A stretch of 64,000 nucleotides of DNA from Larix kaempferi (Eukaryota > Streptophyta > Pinopsida > Pinales > Pinaceae). The position numbers and the translations under genes are program-made. A model generated the notes under the pieces. That model searched no databases. It was not told the origin of the DNA and saw only the letters and a program-made list of their open reading frames with translations. Location: the NCBI GenBank assembly GCA_027924585.1, contig BSBM01000092.1, positions 8,994,001 through 9,058,000 of the forward strand. Direction: 5' to 3'. Shown here in pieces: positions 48,430-61,499 of this stretch; position 1 is the first letter of the stretch; each line of letters begins with the position of its first letter.

Positions 48430-49640
48430 TCCCCATAGCACTTAATTCGAATTCCTTGGGTTGTGGGATTGATAGTATAGCATTAAAGTCCAGCCATGAT
48501 TGGTCCAAAATCGTTGCACATGCTCTATTTAAATGTTGTTAATAGCCAGGAGTCTCCTCTTCCTTAACGCCACACTAATGGGTGCTTCTTTTGAGTGAAC
48601 ACAGAATTATCTATGCACATGATGATAGGCCTGGACATGAGCTTCAACCATTGTTACTATTATAGTTTACTTAATTCAAATCCATAAGAAATATTAGTGA
48701 TGATCCTAGGATATAGGCACTCCATAGACTCCTTTTTATGCCACACATAAGTGAAGAAAGGATAAGAAAGCACATCTTTCTGTAGGGGAGAATGCATTTT
48801 GGTTGATAATTAAATGAAGTAATTTAGCGATTATATTTTCTTATGTTTTAGCGTTTTTTTTATTTACTAATCATATGAATGAAGACATGTGTGGATAGGG
48901 CGCAAGTGACCTGGAAGAATAACAAATGACCAAGATCCAAATTGAAGATCGCAAGAGACACAACGATCCCGTTTTCTATTGATTTGTAGGAAAGAATCTT
49001 GTTATTCAGGATCGATATTTTCAATGTAAAGCTAGTTTAGAAGTAATGATAAATAGGGACCTCTTGAGTAGCAGGGGGTTTAGAGACATTTTCTAAAAAA
49101 CAATATTCAACATTTTCATAGTTGAGACATCTTTGTTTTACATTTTCTGTAGCATGGATTTATGAACTGATAATGAAAGATCAATGTTCTCTTAGTCTCG
49201 TGAGTTCATAAGTTTCTTTCCCTCCTGAGATATGTGTTGGGGAGGGCCCCATCAATACGTAGATCAAGAGTTCTGTGCTTTGTTTCAGGTATTTCTCATG
49301 TATTCTATTAATTATTTCCATCATCATTGTGCGTGAATTAACTTCAACATTCGTTCAAATATCATATTTTGATTTCAGCACAAGCACTTTTATTTCCATA
49401 GTTCAATAACATTGCGTCTGTAGTTCTGTAGTACACTGTATGTAGTCCTGTACATGCCATCCGCACATGCGAATTTCATATTTGAATTTCCATTTTTTTA
49501 TAGCATTTCCAGATAAATACCAGATCTATGTTTTCGTGCTTCCAAGATAATAATTCGTGATTACTGATAGAATGTGTCTTTGCCTTTTTTTAGATTAGAT
49601 TCAAGCTTCTTAGATCAAAGTTATGCATGCTTCCCTTTCT
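48430..49640. other. Unassigned sequence, possibly part of an old LTR
   Basis: GGGGAGGGCCCCATCAATAC near 49240 resembles GTAAGGGCCCCTCATCAACC in the LTR of element D. GTGCACATATAGTGCC near 50141 resembles CTGCACATATAGTGTTTGC near the end of that LTR. A distant relative of D may span about 49080-50175, without readable ends. Confidence 0.3.
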
Positions 49641-49641
49641 T

Positions 49642-49998
49642 GATTTGATAAAATAAGATTTATCTACTTTCAACATTTGATTTGATAAAATATGATTTAT
49701 TTGCCTTCAACATTTGATTTGATAAAATAGGATTTATCTGCTTTCAACATTTGATTTGATAAAATAGGATTTATCAGCTTTCAACATTTGATTTGATAAA
49801 ATAGGATTTACTTGCTTTCAACATTTGATTTGATAAAATAGGATTTATCTGCTTTCAGCATTTGATTTGATAAAATAGGATTTATCTGCTTTCAGCATTT
49901 GATTTGATAAAATAGGATTTATCAGCTTTTAGCATTTGATTTGATAAAATAGGATTTATCTGCTTTCAACATTTGATTTGATAAGATATTGTTTACAT
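49642..49998. repeat. 37-bp tandem repeat, ten units
   Basis: GATTTGATAAAATAGGATTT recurs at exactly 37-bp spacing (49642, 49679, 49716, 49753, 49790, 49827, 49864, 49901, 49938, 49975). The first and last units are most diverged. There are no unique spacers. Confidence 0.95.
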
Positions 49999-50179
49999 GC
50001 TTATGTGTGCTACATACATAGAATAGAATTTCCAAAGCTTTCTTTGAGCATTCCCTTACTTCCTATTTCCACAGAACAACACTTTCAACTGTCTTATGAT
50101 ATTCTCTATGATACTTAGAAATGACAAAAGACCATTTTATAGTGCACATATAGTGCCAAGCATATCTCAAGTTTGTACG

Positions 50180-51299
50180 CTCCCTTGTCGATATTTAAAG
50201 TACACTTCGAGTACATCTACCTAAAAAAGGTATACATTCCTGGAGTCCACCACTTAGTTAAAATAATTTCCCGCAGTGTTCAATATATGTTGATGGATAT
50301 AAATTTATCAATAAATAATTTTTCATCCGTGTATTTGAAAGCATTCACAATGAGTCTAGAATTTATCCCAGATTGATTTTTTCCTTGAAAGTTCCACTAT
50401 GCTCTGTATATTTAGAAATTAGAGAGTCATATTTAATTAGTTGGAACAAAATCCTCAACATGGGATATGCTTCTTTGATTTTTCCTAAGCTTGCAATTGA
50501 AAGGGTATCACAAAAACAACAATCACAAGGGAACTGGCAAAGCACAATGAGCATCGGTGTTATGTGACCCACTCAATTATGCTTGTTTTGTAGTATGATT
50601 AATCAATGGCCCAATAGACAAAGACATTATGTATGTTATAAATTTAATATGTAGCTGTTTCTTTTCCAGATAAGCAAATAGCTTTGTTATGCAAACTTGG
50701 AGTTCAACGATCATCCTGTAATGAAACAACAGGTGAAATAAATGATATGAATCTAAAAAATTGCAATTTTCCTTTTTAATATTTTTCTACCAAATAATTT
50801 GTTTCTTTTATAATATTTGTAATAGCTTACTGATTAGTTGTATATTGCATGGAGCTTTATGTCATAGATTTTTTTGTACTTTGGGTATTTTCTCTTATTA
50901 TTGGCAGTTACTAGCAGTATTGGAAAATATGATAGATAAATGAGGATAATTATGCATGCCATCATGTTTGGAATGATCAATATTGTTGCTTCAATTTTGT
51001 CCTCCTAGCATTCAACTAATTGATCCCACATAGAGGATTTATTTTTTAGAAATTGATGTGATGCATAGGATGGATATATGTTGGGGATGGACATCGCTAG
51101 AATTTGTTTAGTACAAAGATAAGGATTTTATTTGTGCTTTCCACTTTTTCATTTTCTCTTAGATAATATGAACTACTCTTATTATGTAACAATTAGAATG
51201 TTCCATTAAATTCTTGATGACTTGGGATATGAAGTGCGTTACTTAGTTGAACATTATCTGGATATGGAATCCATAGTTAAAAAATACCTCTTAAAAAAG
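50180..51299. other. Intergenic, no gene seen
   Basis: AT-rich sequence with short frames only. Confidence 0.4.
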
Positions 51300-54200
51300 G
51301 AATCTAGTCATTACCCAATTTTTTAATTCTTGTGGCCCTTTCCTCCGTCCATTTGGTAAATAGGTCAATTTCCATGATGATATATTTACTTTTTGTCCCC
51401 TTATATGGTGCAAATGGTCCCATTAAGTAGATTCTACAGTGTCCGAATGGTTCCATCAACAATATTGTGTTGAGTTCATGGAAGTCATAGGTATTTCATG
51501 TATTCACTACCTTTTGTAATTGTTCAAAACTTCTAACTTTCTTGTCACAATACTCAAACAATTTAGGCCATGATATCTCTACACATAGTATATTTTTGAG
51601 TTTTTATGTTTTTAGAGAAGTATCCACCTTCTATTCCATAGGATGCTTATTTTATTAGTTGTTTTGTTTCAATAGAATTGACACATCAACCCACTATTCT
51701 ATCCATCCTAATGCGATATAGTTTTCACAATAGGAGATTTAATTTAAGGGATTTCTTTACCAATAACCATCTCGAAGCCACATTTATCCCTTCGGGATTC
51801 TACCATTGCTATAGGAAATGTATGATGTCTTCCAAGTAGCTTAGTGCTTCGGTGATTAGGAAAATATTCATGTTGGAAAAATAGCCTTCTCCTGGTGTAC
51901 CTTATTCCCTATATATGCATGATAAATGGTCTAGTTTGACATGTTCCTTATTAGGTTTGATGAATATTCCAAATTCATACCCTTGGAACAACATGAGCTA
52001 TTGACTTATTCATCCTATAAAGATGATTTTTTTTACTATGTACTTCAATGTTTGATGGTCGATGTAGATGTTGAATTTGTTTGCTATAAGATAATGTTAA
52101 AATTTTTGTAGAATGTAGATCATGCCCAATGCCTTCCTCTCAATTGTGTTATAATTTTTCTTAGACATAGACAATTTCCTATTCTAGCATCAAATATGGG
52201 ATAATCCACGCCTCTATCCCTTGGTTGTGTCAATATCGCCCCGATGGCTACACCAAATGCATCAAAATATACATGGTAAATTCTATCCCAAAATAGGGAA
52301 TCACAAGATCATGGCATTCATAATGTTGTTATTTAGTCCTTCTAAGCTCTTCTAGAAATTTATGGTTGATTTGAAATAATTTTCCTTCTTTAGTAATTGT
52401 TCCTTTGCGTAAGCTATCTTGGCATATTCCTTGAAAAAAATTCAATAATATCTCATATGGACAAGAAAGGATTTTACCTTAGATGGGTTAGTTGGTGGTG
52501 TGATTTCCTTAATAAATTTCTCTTCTCCATGGTTAACCCTTATTTCATCCTTGGAGACTATATACCTGAGTAGTCTCCCAAAGGGTTGTAGGAATTGTAA
52601 CTTCTCAAGATTTAAGACTACTCTTGTCTTGAAAAATCAAGTAAGCATATTTTATAGGTCTAATACATGGTTTTTCAAGTAGCCAAAAAGTTCCCAATGA
52701 TCTGAGTATAATTCAATTGAAAAAATTAGTGGTTGATATTTTTCCCTCACTAATAATTGGTTGTAAATTGAGTATACACATGGAAAAGAGTATATCTCCT
52801 TAATCGTAACAACTTCTAATATTTTTTCTAAAAGTAGGGATGAGAAGTGGTCCTCTGTCATTAACCAATTCAGTTTCTAGAATTCAATGCATATCCTTAT
52901 ATTCCTTATTTTCTTTTTTGCAACTATAGTTTGGGATACCCACACTTTCATACACTTTGTAAATGACCCCTACCTTGATCATATTGTTCAATTCTTCTTG
53001 GAAATTCAACTTGTGCCAGGGATTCATTTTATGTGATTGTTGTTTGATATATTTTGCACCCAATTGAAGTTTGATTATGTCACCACATCCCTTTTGGATC
53101 CCTTTCAAATCAAGGAATATGTAAGAGAGAAAAATCACAAACTCCTAAAATAATGTGATAGATTTTTCTACTATCCCATCATCCCAACACTGTCTAACTT
53201 CTAAGTAGCAGGTTTCTTCTCCTTCCTTGGTTGTGTTTATATTTCTAGATGCCTCTCCAATCTGTATTGACCTTCATATTTTTACTGGTGTTGTGTTTAT
53301 TTCAAACATGCCTTATTGCTCCTTCATGTATTGTTTTGAGGCCTATTTTTTTCTTCCTCTTTTGTTATGCTAAACATCATCCTTTTGTTGTTATCTGATG
53401 TATGGTTTACTGTAAACTGATGCATATTCTACAATATCTCCTGTAAGGGTTTATCATTGTATTTTGATCCCTTATCAAGATACTCTTAGAATTTTTTACA
53501 TAAGTTTGTCTATCCCTTGTTTTAGTTTATTCATACTTGGTGGAAATACCATTTGTAAGAAAATCAATCAATAAGCCTTGGTAGGATATGGATATATTTT
53601 TTGGCCCCCCCTTAATCTTTCAGTTGTATTAATTTAATGTGAATAATATTGCATGTGTGTGGAAGGTAAGAAAATCCATAATATCCATAGTTCTTTTCTT
53701 CCTTTAACTTCTAGAAATAACATATGAATAACACTTGAAACTTTTCCCATGTTGGATTTGTATCTATTGAAAAGTGTGTGAACCACCATTGAAAGGGTAC
53801 CATACCTAAAGTGGTGAGAATTGTTGTATTCTTTCCTCCTACGGTAGGATGATTTTTTTCTTATTGAGCTTATTTATATGTGTTGTCAAGTAGACTCCAT
53901 CTTCAAAAGGTTTTATTGCTTTGAACAAAAAAATATTTTTTATATACCTTGGATATATCATGGTTTTCCTGCACCCATTCTTGAATAACATCATAATATT
54001 ATTCATTGAACGAGACTTTCATATGGAGTATTCCTTTCTCAAAGGGTTCTAGGTTTTACTACTTAGAAATTATTATGCATGTTTTCTCAATATATTGGTG
54101 ATTCTCATGATTCTTCTCAATTAGTAGCATCAATATTTGATTCCATTCCTTCTTTCATTCTATCAAGTGGGAGGACGATTTGTATCTAACCCTTCTAGAA

Positions 54201-55500
54201 GATAAGTGCTTCCTTGTTGGACCATATCATGCCCCACATAGAATATATCCATGGTCTTCCAAATAATACATTGTATGCTTCCTTAGGTAGCTTAAGTACT
54301 TCGATAACCACCCATGTCTTAATGCCACAAGCATTATTTTTTACTACTGTAATAATACCTAACAGGTTATAGGTAATGTGATTTGTAACCTGAATTACGA
54401 TGTTACTATGTTTTATGGAGGTTTTCCCTTATCTATCTAGAATCTTGAAGAGATAATATTGAATTCATCCCTAAGGTCTAATAATGTGTCATCTATATGT
54501 TTATCCATTACAACAGTTGTTATCTATATCTTTTTTTGAAAAATAGAAGTAATTTTACTTACCTTGGTTCACACTATTCCATCATGTTAGTTTGTCTCCA
54601 TTTGTAGCAAACAATCGGAAAATTATTTTATTCATTTTAATGTCTGCTTATTAGTGTCCAACTATTTCAATTTCCCCACCAAGTCTTGCATTTTATTTTT
54701 AGTCTATTCCTTTTATGGTTATGTTTTCTCATTCCTTTTATCCTGTAATGCCCCTTGATATGCTTCCTTCTAGGAGTTGATTTCTAGATCATTGTCAAGC
54801 TATGATTATGGTTATAAGTAGCTTCCCAGTATCGCCCAGGCCAATACGTGGGATTCCTTTTCTATACGATTGTCTTTTATCATCGTGCAACTCTTTTCTT
54901 GGTAGTATTTGAGTAATACATAACACTACTTGGTCTCATGATAACTATGCCCATAGAGCATACAAACTCTTATCTTGGGGGTGCTGAAAAATAGTTATTC
55001 ACGATGTGTCCTCAATATTCCTTGGCATAAAATTTGTAAACTACCAACCCTCAAAGTAGTGTTTGTACTACCCATATATTTTTTGGTTGGGATTGTATTA
55101 TATAGGTATTGGGGTATTCTCTTGATTCCTCGCTTCACCCTTGTGACGTGCCCTAATTGTGACTTATTGACATCTTTGGTTTATATAGGCCTCACTGATT
55201 CCTTGGTTTTTTCAAGCTTCATATTTAGATTCATATTTCCAAAGGCTTCTTTCTTTGCTCTCTGCCATGGTTTCACTTTTACCTTTGTTTCATGTCATTT
55301 TTCTTCCTTTATTCATTTCAATTCAAACTCTAGGGTTTCCAAATGTTCACCATGTTCATATTTCTTGTTCTTCTATTGTCAATCATTATTGAGCATCTAT
55401 GTTTCCATTTGTACTACCACTTCTACCACTTACTTATGTTTCTTTGTGTTTGTACTCTTGACATGTTCTCATATGATATCTAACAGACCTCAAATAAAAT
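51300..55500 (-). pseudogene. Element I: decayed Ty3/gypsy pol, Athila/Tat-like, minus strand
   Basis: Read on the complement in order: a possible gag region (about 55500-54900); the protease end YNVLFGRPWIYSMWGMIW (about 54260-54180); the RT start LGAKYIKQQSHKMNP and MIKVGVIYKVYES (53138-52884); mid RT with EIYSFPCVYSIYNQL (52861-52652); RNase H with DAFGVAIGAILTQPRDRGVD (about 52290-52200); and integrase with KYIIMEIDLFTKWTEERAT (about 51420-51330). Each domain is in a different frame or full of stops, so it is old. The order and spacing match a complete non-chromovirus gypsy pol. LTRs were not located. The open frame on the plus strand at 54975-55502 is the opposite side of this relic. Confidence 0.8.
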
Positions 55501-55936
55501 AATATATCTTCATAGCCTTTTGTATATCATACTTGAGTTTCTCCATGAGAACCTTGAGTTTTCATCATAGGGTGATATCATTTCTCCTTTGCACTACTTA
55601 ATTTCAGTGAGTTGGAGATATGTAGATGGTCTGGGCTTTGGGTATGCATGACCCTTGCCTAATTGCATGAGAGTAGCGAGATGATTGCTCTACAGCCCAA
55701 TATGGGGGAGATGTTTCCACATAATGTACCATTATTTTTTCACGGAGAGTAGCGAAAAAAAATTCATATAATTAAAAAATGCATATAACAGAACAGATTG
55801 AAATGCTATGGAAGAAGTAATGCAATAGGTTGAAGGAACAGTTCCACTGACAGAGTAGTAGATTGAAGAACTGGAACCCATGGAAGAAGGAAATTCCAAC
55901 ATCTATATTTGGGAAATTAATCCATTCATAAGCTTC

Positions 55937-56125
55937 TGTAATGTCCCTTGTTAGGAATTTTATTAAAATGACAATTTTTCACTTGTTTCCCTAGTTCGAC
56001 CTTTGACTAGTTTTGAGCTCTAGGTCCCCAAATTGCTCCAATTGCTCCAAAATATTCTGAGAAGGTATATGGATGATGTTAGAACATAAATATGTGTTTT
56101 AGGGATGCTTTTGTACCTTTAAGAT
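55937..56125 (+). repeat. Truncated gypsy LTR start
   Basis: TGTAATGTCCCTTGTTAGG has the terminus shared by the LTRs of A, E and J. It is cut off by the insertion of element J at 56126. Confidence 0.55.
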
Positions 56126-57470
56126 TGTAATGTCCCCAGCTTGACCCTATTGCATTAATATTGTAAATGATGTAAATATTGTTATTTAGTCATGGTGAGG
56201 AGCTCAAGGCCAAGGCCCCGCCATTGATTTATCGTTCTATGTATCGGCAATTAGAATAGATGCATAGAGTTCTTGTGCTAGCGGTGCACAATGTAAAATC
56301 GGACATCATGTAAATATGCAATTTTAAATGAAAAACCCACAACCAGCTACGCAATGCAACAAAGAGATGGGGGCATGATCTTTACAAGGAATAGGGAGGG
56401 AAAATAACCAAACCCTTGAGCCATGGTGTTAAGCCATTTCATTGAGGAAACCCATGAACTCTCAACTACCCATTTGGACTCATGCACCCAATCATTTAAT
56501 TCTTCCAATAATTGGTTGAGACAATTAATGCCTTGGGATGGGAGAGGTATGGCTGTCAATTTTCATGTATGGGCAAGACAACAACCTGGGAAATCGAGTT
56601 TTGGTTGGCTCGGCAAGAAAACCCCCACGAAATTGGCCCAAAGCCATTCTTCACCCATGGCATTCTTCCTCTCACGCAGTCTGAGCCTGTTGGGGTTTTA
56701 TCCTTCACGTTTTTCACCATTTCCTGCATTATTCCATGCCTGCAAACTCGTTTTTGGTTAGCTCATTGGCTGGGAGAAGAGAGCCACGATTTTTTGGGGT
56801 TATGGAGGCCGTTTCTGCCCATGAAATGCCCATGAGCATTCCTCTGAAAACGATTCTTCTCTCCTGGGGTTGTTTTCCCATTTTCTCCTTTTCGTTTTGG
56901 TTTCCCACGTTTTTCTGGAACTGTTAGAAACCCATTGTTGGGAACTTCACTATAGAAGCATTTTTCTCATGCCCAGCGCTGACATTTTTGCTGTTATATG
57001 CATCCATCTGCTAGCAGCCTCAAAAACCCAACTGCTGGTTGGTATGGCTGATTCTGGGGTACCTACGGCTATGTGAGACCCTGTTGTTCCCTAGTTCCTT
57101 GTGGAGATCATGCCCATCTCGGGGGTGGCAGTGGTGTTGAAGGATTAAGGAGCACACTGGCCTACGGTTGGGTGGAACGTTGCAGAAGCGTAGCTGGTTG
57201 CTCAGGGATTACTTGGGTTATGATAAGTATTCTCATTTGATAGTTTGTTATTGCTCAATTGATGAATGACATGAAAATCTGGAATGTATGATGGATGTGT
57301 GTTAATTCTGCACATGATTTACATCTGCTGTGTTTGCTTAGATTTGTACATCTGCATGCCTGTCTTTTTATATACGTGGAAGTTTTATTTAGTAAGCATC
57401 GGGGCAAATTGCCCGGTTTTAGCACAATGATCCTCTCTATCATGTTGGTATGATAGGAGGGGACATTACG
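56126..57470 (+). repeat. Left LTR of element J
   Basis: Begins TGTAATGTCCCCAGC and ends GGGGACATTACG (the usual final CA reads CG). It contains GGAGCTCAAGGCCAAGGCCC near 56200, shared with solo LTR E. Short open frames at 56420-57080 lie wholly in the LTR and are not genes. Confidence 0.9.
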
Positions 57471-57472
57471 TT

Positions 57473-57487
57473 TGGTATCAAAGCTGC
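57473..57487 (+). promoter_or_regulatory. Primer-binding site of element J
   Basis: TGGTATCAAAGCTGC follows the LTR, one base from the initiator-methionine tRNA site TGGTATCAGAGC. Confidence 0.8.
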
Positions 57488-57596
57488 TGGTTGCAGCATT
57501 GGGCCTCTATGGGCCAAATCCAATTATAGTCATCTCTGACAGAAAGAAAGATTTTCAATTTCGCTAAGTGTTTGAAAAATTTGTTTAAGTCTGTTT

Positions 57597-58416
57597 CGGG
57601 AAGGATTCCCGAATGTCTTCCGAAACTGCGGAAGCATTCGGCGAATTGCCCCGAAACTGCGGAAGCATTCCGCGAGTTTTTCCGCAACACGGAGGAATTC
57701 GGGAAGTCGCCCCGAAATTTGAGGAAGGAATTCCCTTCCGAAATTTTCGGAAGGAATTCTCTTCCGAAATTTGCGGAAGGATTCCGCGAGTTGTCCCGCA
57801 ACGCGGAAAAATTCGGCGAAATGCTCCGAAAAAGAAGAAAATTTTTCTAAGTGAAGTTTCGGAAGGATTTCTCTTCCGAAATCTGCGGAAGAGTTCGGCG
57901 AACCTTCCCGCATTTGCGGAAGAGTTCCGCGAATCTTCCCGCAACTGCGGAAGAGTCCGGCAAACCAGTTCGCGGAAGAGTTCCCCGAAACTTGCGGAAA
58001 AGTTCTCCAAACCGTTACGAAACAACGGAAGGAATTTCCGAGTGCCTCCCGAAGTTGCGGAAGCCTTCGCCGAATGGCTCCGCAATTGCGGGAGAATTCG
58101 CCGAATGGCTCCGCAACTGCGGAAGCCTTCGCCGAATGGCTCCGCAACTGCGGGAGCATTCGCCGAATGGCTCCGCAACTGCGGAAGCCTTCGCCGAATG
58201 GCTCCGCAACTGCGGGAGCATTCGCCGAATGGCTCCGCAACTGCGGAAGCCTTCGCCGAATGGCTCCGCAATTGCGGATGCGTTCGACAAATCGCCCTGC
58301 TATTGCGGAAGCGTTCGGCGAACTGCTCCGCAATTGCGGAAGCGTTCGACGAACTGCTTCGCAATTGCGGAAGCCGTCGCCGAACCACCCCACAGCTGCG
58401 GAGGGATTTCCCAACC
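57597..58416. repeat. CpG-rich 31-bp tandem array, open in all six frames
   Basis: The central part has seven units in perfect 31-bp register (starts 58069, 58100, 58131, 58162, 58193, 58224, 58255), with degenerate units on both sides. Each unit holds two dyads, TCCGCAACTGCGGA and TTCGCCGAA, and about four CpG. Because 31 leaves remainder 1 on division by 3, every frame cycles through all phases of the unit. The unit has no stop on either strand, which explains long open frames in six frames (up to 345 codons on the minus strand). These are not evidence of a protein. Confidence 0.93.
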
Positions 58417-58439
58417 AAAAAAAAAAAAAAAAAAAAAAA
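58417..58439 (+). repeat. A23 tract after the 31-bp array
   Basis: Twenty-three adenines end the array abruptly. Confidence 0.95.
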
Positions 58440-61400
58440 CTCAATTTTTGGATAGGGGGAGTACCGGGGCTCAGAACGGGATGATTCCTGTGGGGCTCGG
58501 AGGCCATTGACGGAGGCCATGAAAGAACCAGTGAAGACCCCAAGCCCTTTACGCCCTGATTTGACATAAAATGGATAATAGTGACTTTTGAAGGACAGAG
58601 TCCCGAGGCTTAACAGAAGGCCGGTTTGAGCTGAAATTGATCAGGCGCGGCCATGAAGCAGGCACAGTGTTAACTCCAGAATCTTGGAGCCAAACTCCAA
58701 AGGATGTGGAGTCGGGGTGAGCAAGAAGGCCAAAAAGCACTGTTCCGGGCCACTTTTTCGGGATTTTGAAAAGCTGGTGGACAGCAAAAGTGACCCTAGA
58801 TGTGGGAATCAGAAATTTTACTGAACTAGACACTTTATATTCTCATTGAGACGGACAGTTTCCGTTAGATGAAGATTTTCCAGAAATGCACCGTTTGGGA
58901 GATAGCCGTTTTTGGCCCAAAATTTGGAATTTTGGAAAAATGTGAAAAGTGAGAAGTAGTAAAACACAGAAATTCATAGAAGATGAATGGTGCATCGGAA
59001 TTGAGATCCGTGAATTGCTGAGTGTTCCTGGTTATATGGACTAACTTCGCCCGATATAAAAGTTTTTTTGATTCTTCATGGATTTCCTCCCACAGGTGGC
59101 TGAAGTTGGCATTCTGGACCAAAATGCAACTGTGTAAAATGGGCAGAATTGTAGTGAAAGTTGTCATTTTTGAAGAGATGCAGTTTTCGCACCTGATGTC
59201 GGAATGGAGCATGGAGATAGGCATTGGAAAGCTTGTCCAGCACGGAACAATGATACATGACCAGAGTTTGAATGAGGTCTACATCTATCATGGATACTTA
59301 GTGCAGAAGAGTGCCAACGGCTATCTTGACAAACAAATTTTGTTGTCAATATGGAAAATTTCTACAATTGCATGATATGGAAGATGAATTCCATGTTACG
59401 ATGAGGGACCGGAAAGGGGAGAATTCCTTAAACCCCTATTTGTTATCATACTTATAATTATGAAACTATCATATGGCATAAATATGTTAAAAATGTAAGA
59501 GATTACATAGATGTATATGCACTAGATGGCATCTTAACAAAAATTGCATAGTACATATGGAAATGCTTGTGCATAAATGGGATATTGCATATTGGTAGAA
59601 TAATGGAGTCTGCTTATGCAATGAACCATTAATGGAGAATATTGTGATCGATAATCGCTATTGATGTTGGTATTGGTTGTAGGACCAAAGATAACAAAGA
59701 GCATGGCTAAATGTGCCGAGGATGTTGTTGCATGAAGCCAACAACCTTATGCAGAAAGGATGGTGCAACAAATCTATGATCATAAAGTTAGCAAAAAGAC
59801 TGAGCAGCCTTGATAAGAGGCCAATTGATCAGGTAACATCAGGCGAGGTTAATGGTAACCATGTAGGTAATGATTATTGGTGCCAAAGTGCATGAATGTT
59901 GAAAGAGGATTTGGTAAGATCTCTTCAACTATGTTCGAGCTATGTTGAGTTAGTTTGCATGTGATATTGAATACCGATTGGGACGGTTAACCTACCAAGC
60001 TTGGTGATGTGTGGATAAGTGAAGGAAATGACCCTTACACCCTATGACTGTTTAGAAATCTCAATGCATTCATATGAATTTATATCCTGCCATGTGTATG
60101 TTGGTTAAGTGCTTAATAACCAAAGCAAGTGAGGACTGGTGATCCTGATTATGGTAATGCAAGTTATATGAGATAGTCATGTTTTGATCATAATATGCTT
60201 GAATGTATAGTACTCATGAAACAATGCAAGGAAGCATTGAGTAGATGTGCATTGAGAGAGTTTATAAATCTTGTGATGCATTGTATGAATGATATGACTG
60301 TGAAATTTGATCTAGAGCTTATGAGAAGGAATCTCATGGTTGAGAGCTCTAAGTTCTGTTAGTAAGAACAGTTGTAGATATCAGATTTGTAAATGTTTCG
60401 GATTTGAAATTTTGCTAATGACTGTTTGGCTTATATGAAATGTGTCAGGAGGACATGCTGTAAGTGGATGCTCATGTATGGCAACGTGCATAAGACCATA
60501 ACGGGCAGAGTGATGTCACTTACAGGAGCCAAACAAAATGAGAATAGGCGCATTGCTAAGCAAACCAAATTTCTGTAGGAGACAGAATTGTAAAATTCAT
60601 GTTGAATTTAATTATTAATGTTATTGATTGGTTATGAAACAATCATATTTGAAGCTTATTGCTAAATGTTGCTGACTGTTTGGCTATTTGATGAAGTGTG
60701 CCAGGATAACACATTGCAGGAAGACCATGTGCGATGGCCTGCAGAAGCCAAACTAGATGGGAAGGATCCCATGCTTTGGAAATGGGTTTCGGGTGAAACG
60801 CCATTGATAATGTCTCAGCCAAACTGCATGTCGGTAAACCACGAAAGTGAAATGGTAAAGCTATGCCCAGAAGGCATGTGAGGCACATCTGTGAAATGAA
60901 TGAGTATTATGTGACCCTAGACAACATTCATGTCTAAATTATTAGGGTTAATATGCAGAGCATGCTCTATCTTATTTATATCATTGCAGACTGCTTGAGT
61001 ATGATTAGGGCCTACATGGCGCACATCGGAGAGGGGGTGCACACCTTTTCTAGTGCTGGGTCATGATAGGGTTTTCAATATTGACTACACCCTAAGGGAA
61101 TGGACGCATTCCTAGTGTTTCAATACTTGATAGTGAATGATATGAACTATGATTACGATTTTTGAGCAACAATACTGATGAGTCTGCTTATCCTTCTTGT
61201 GCTATCAGCTTACACAGATGCAATTTGGTGTTGCACGTAAGAGGCAAAGTGAAGAAAGGGTGCTCAAGAGGACTGTATGGGCAGTGGTAACCTTTCTACG
61301 CTCACACTAAAGGACACTAGAAGGGATGGATAGGCCCGGGGAGCTGTGTTGCAGAAAAGGGGTATCATCCTTGTGTAGTGTGAGTGGGTATTGTGGGGCC

Positions 61401-61490
61401 ATGCTAGCCTGCAGTCAAGTGAGTCACCTATGGAGTTCCTGGAGGGAACCACTGGTTGCACAAGAGAAGGAGCCACGTAATCATATTATG
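58440..61490. other. Non-coding inside of element J
   Basis: No family motif was found. A diverged direct repeat is visible: CTGTTTGGCTTATATGAA near 60423 and CTGTTTGGCTATTTGATGAA near 60676, each followed by GTG and TCAGGA/CCAGGA. Confidence 0.5.
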
Positions 61491-61499
61491 TTGTTCATA

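Noticed and set aside
49642-49998. CRISPR-like regular repeat
   Set aside because: Units are contiguous with no unique spacers, and the setting is a plant nuclear genome.
54975-55502. 175-codon plus-strand frame that looks like a membrane protein
   Set aside because: Hydrophobic composition comes from T-rich DNA opposite the minus-strand gypsy relic; no start context or family match.
56423-57076. Overlapping plus-strand frames of 60-112 codons
   Set aside because: They lie wholly inside the left LTR of element J.
57530-58567. 345-codon open frame on the minus strand and other long frames on both strands
   Set aside because: All arise from the 31-bp stop-free repeat; translated units are the same DNA read in rotating phases, and the poly-Phe stretch is the A23 tract on the other strand.
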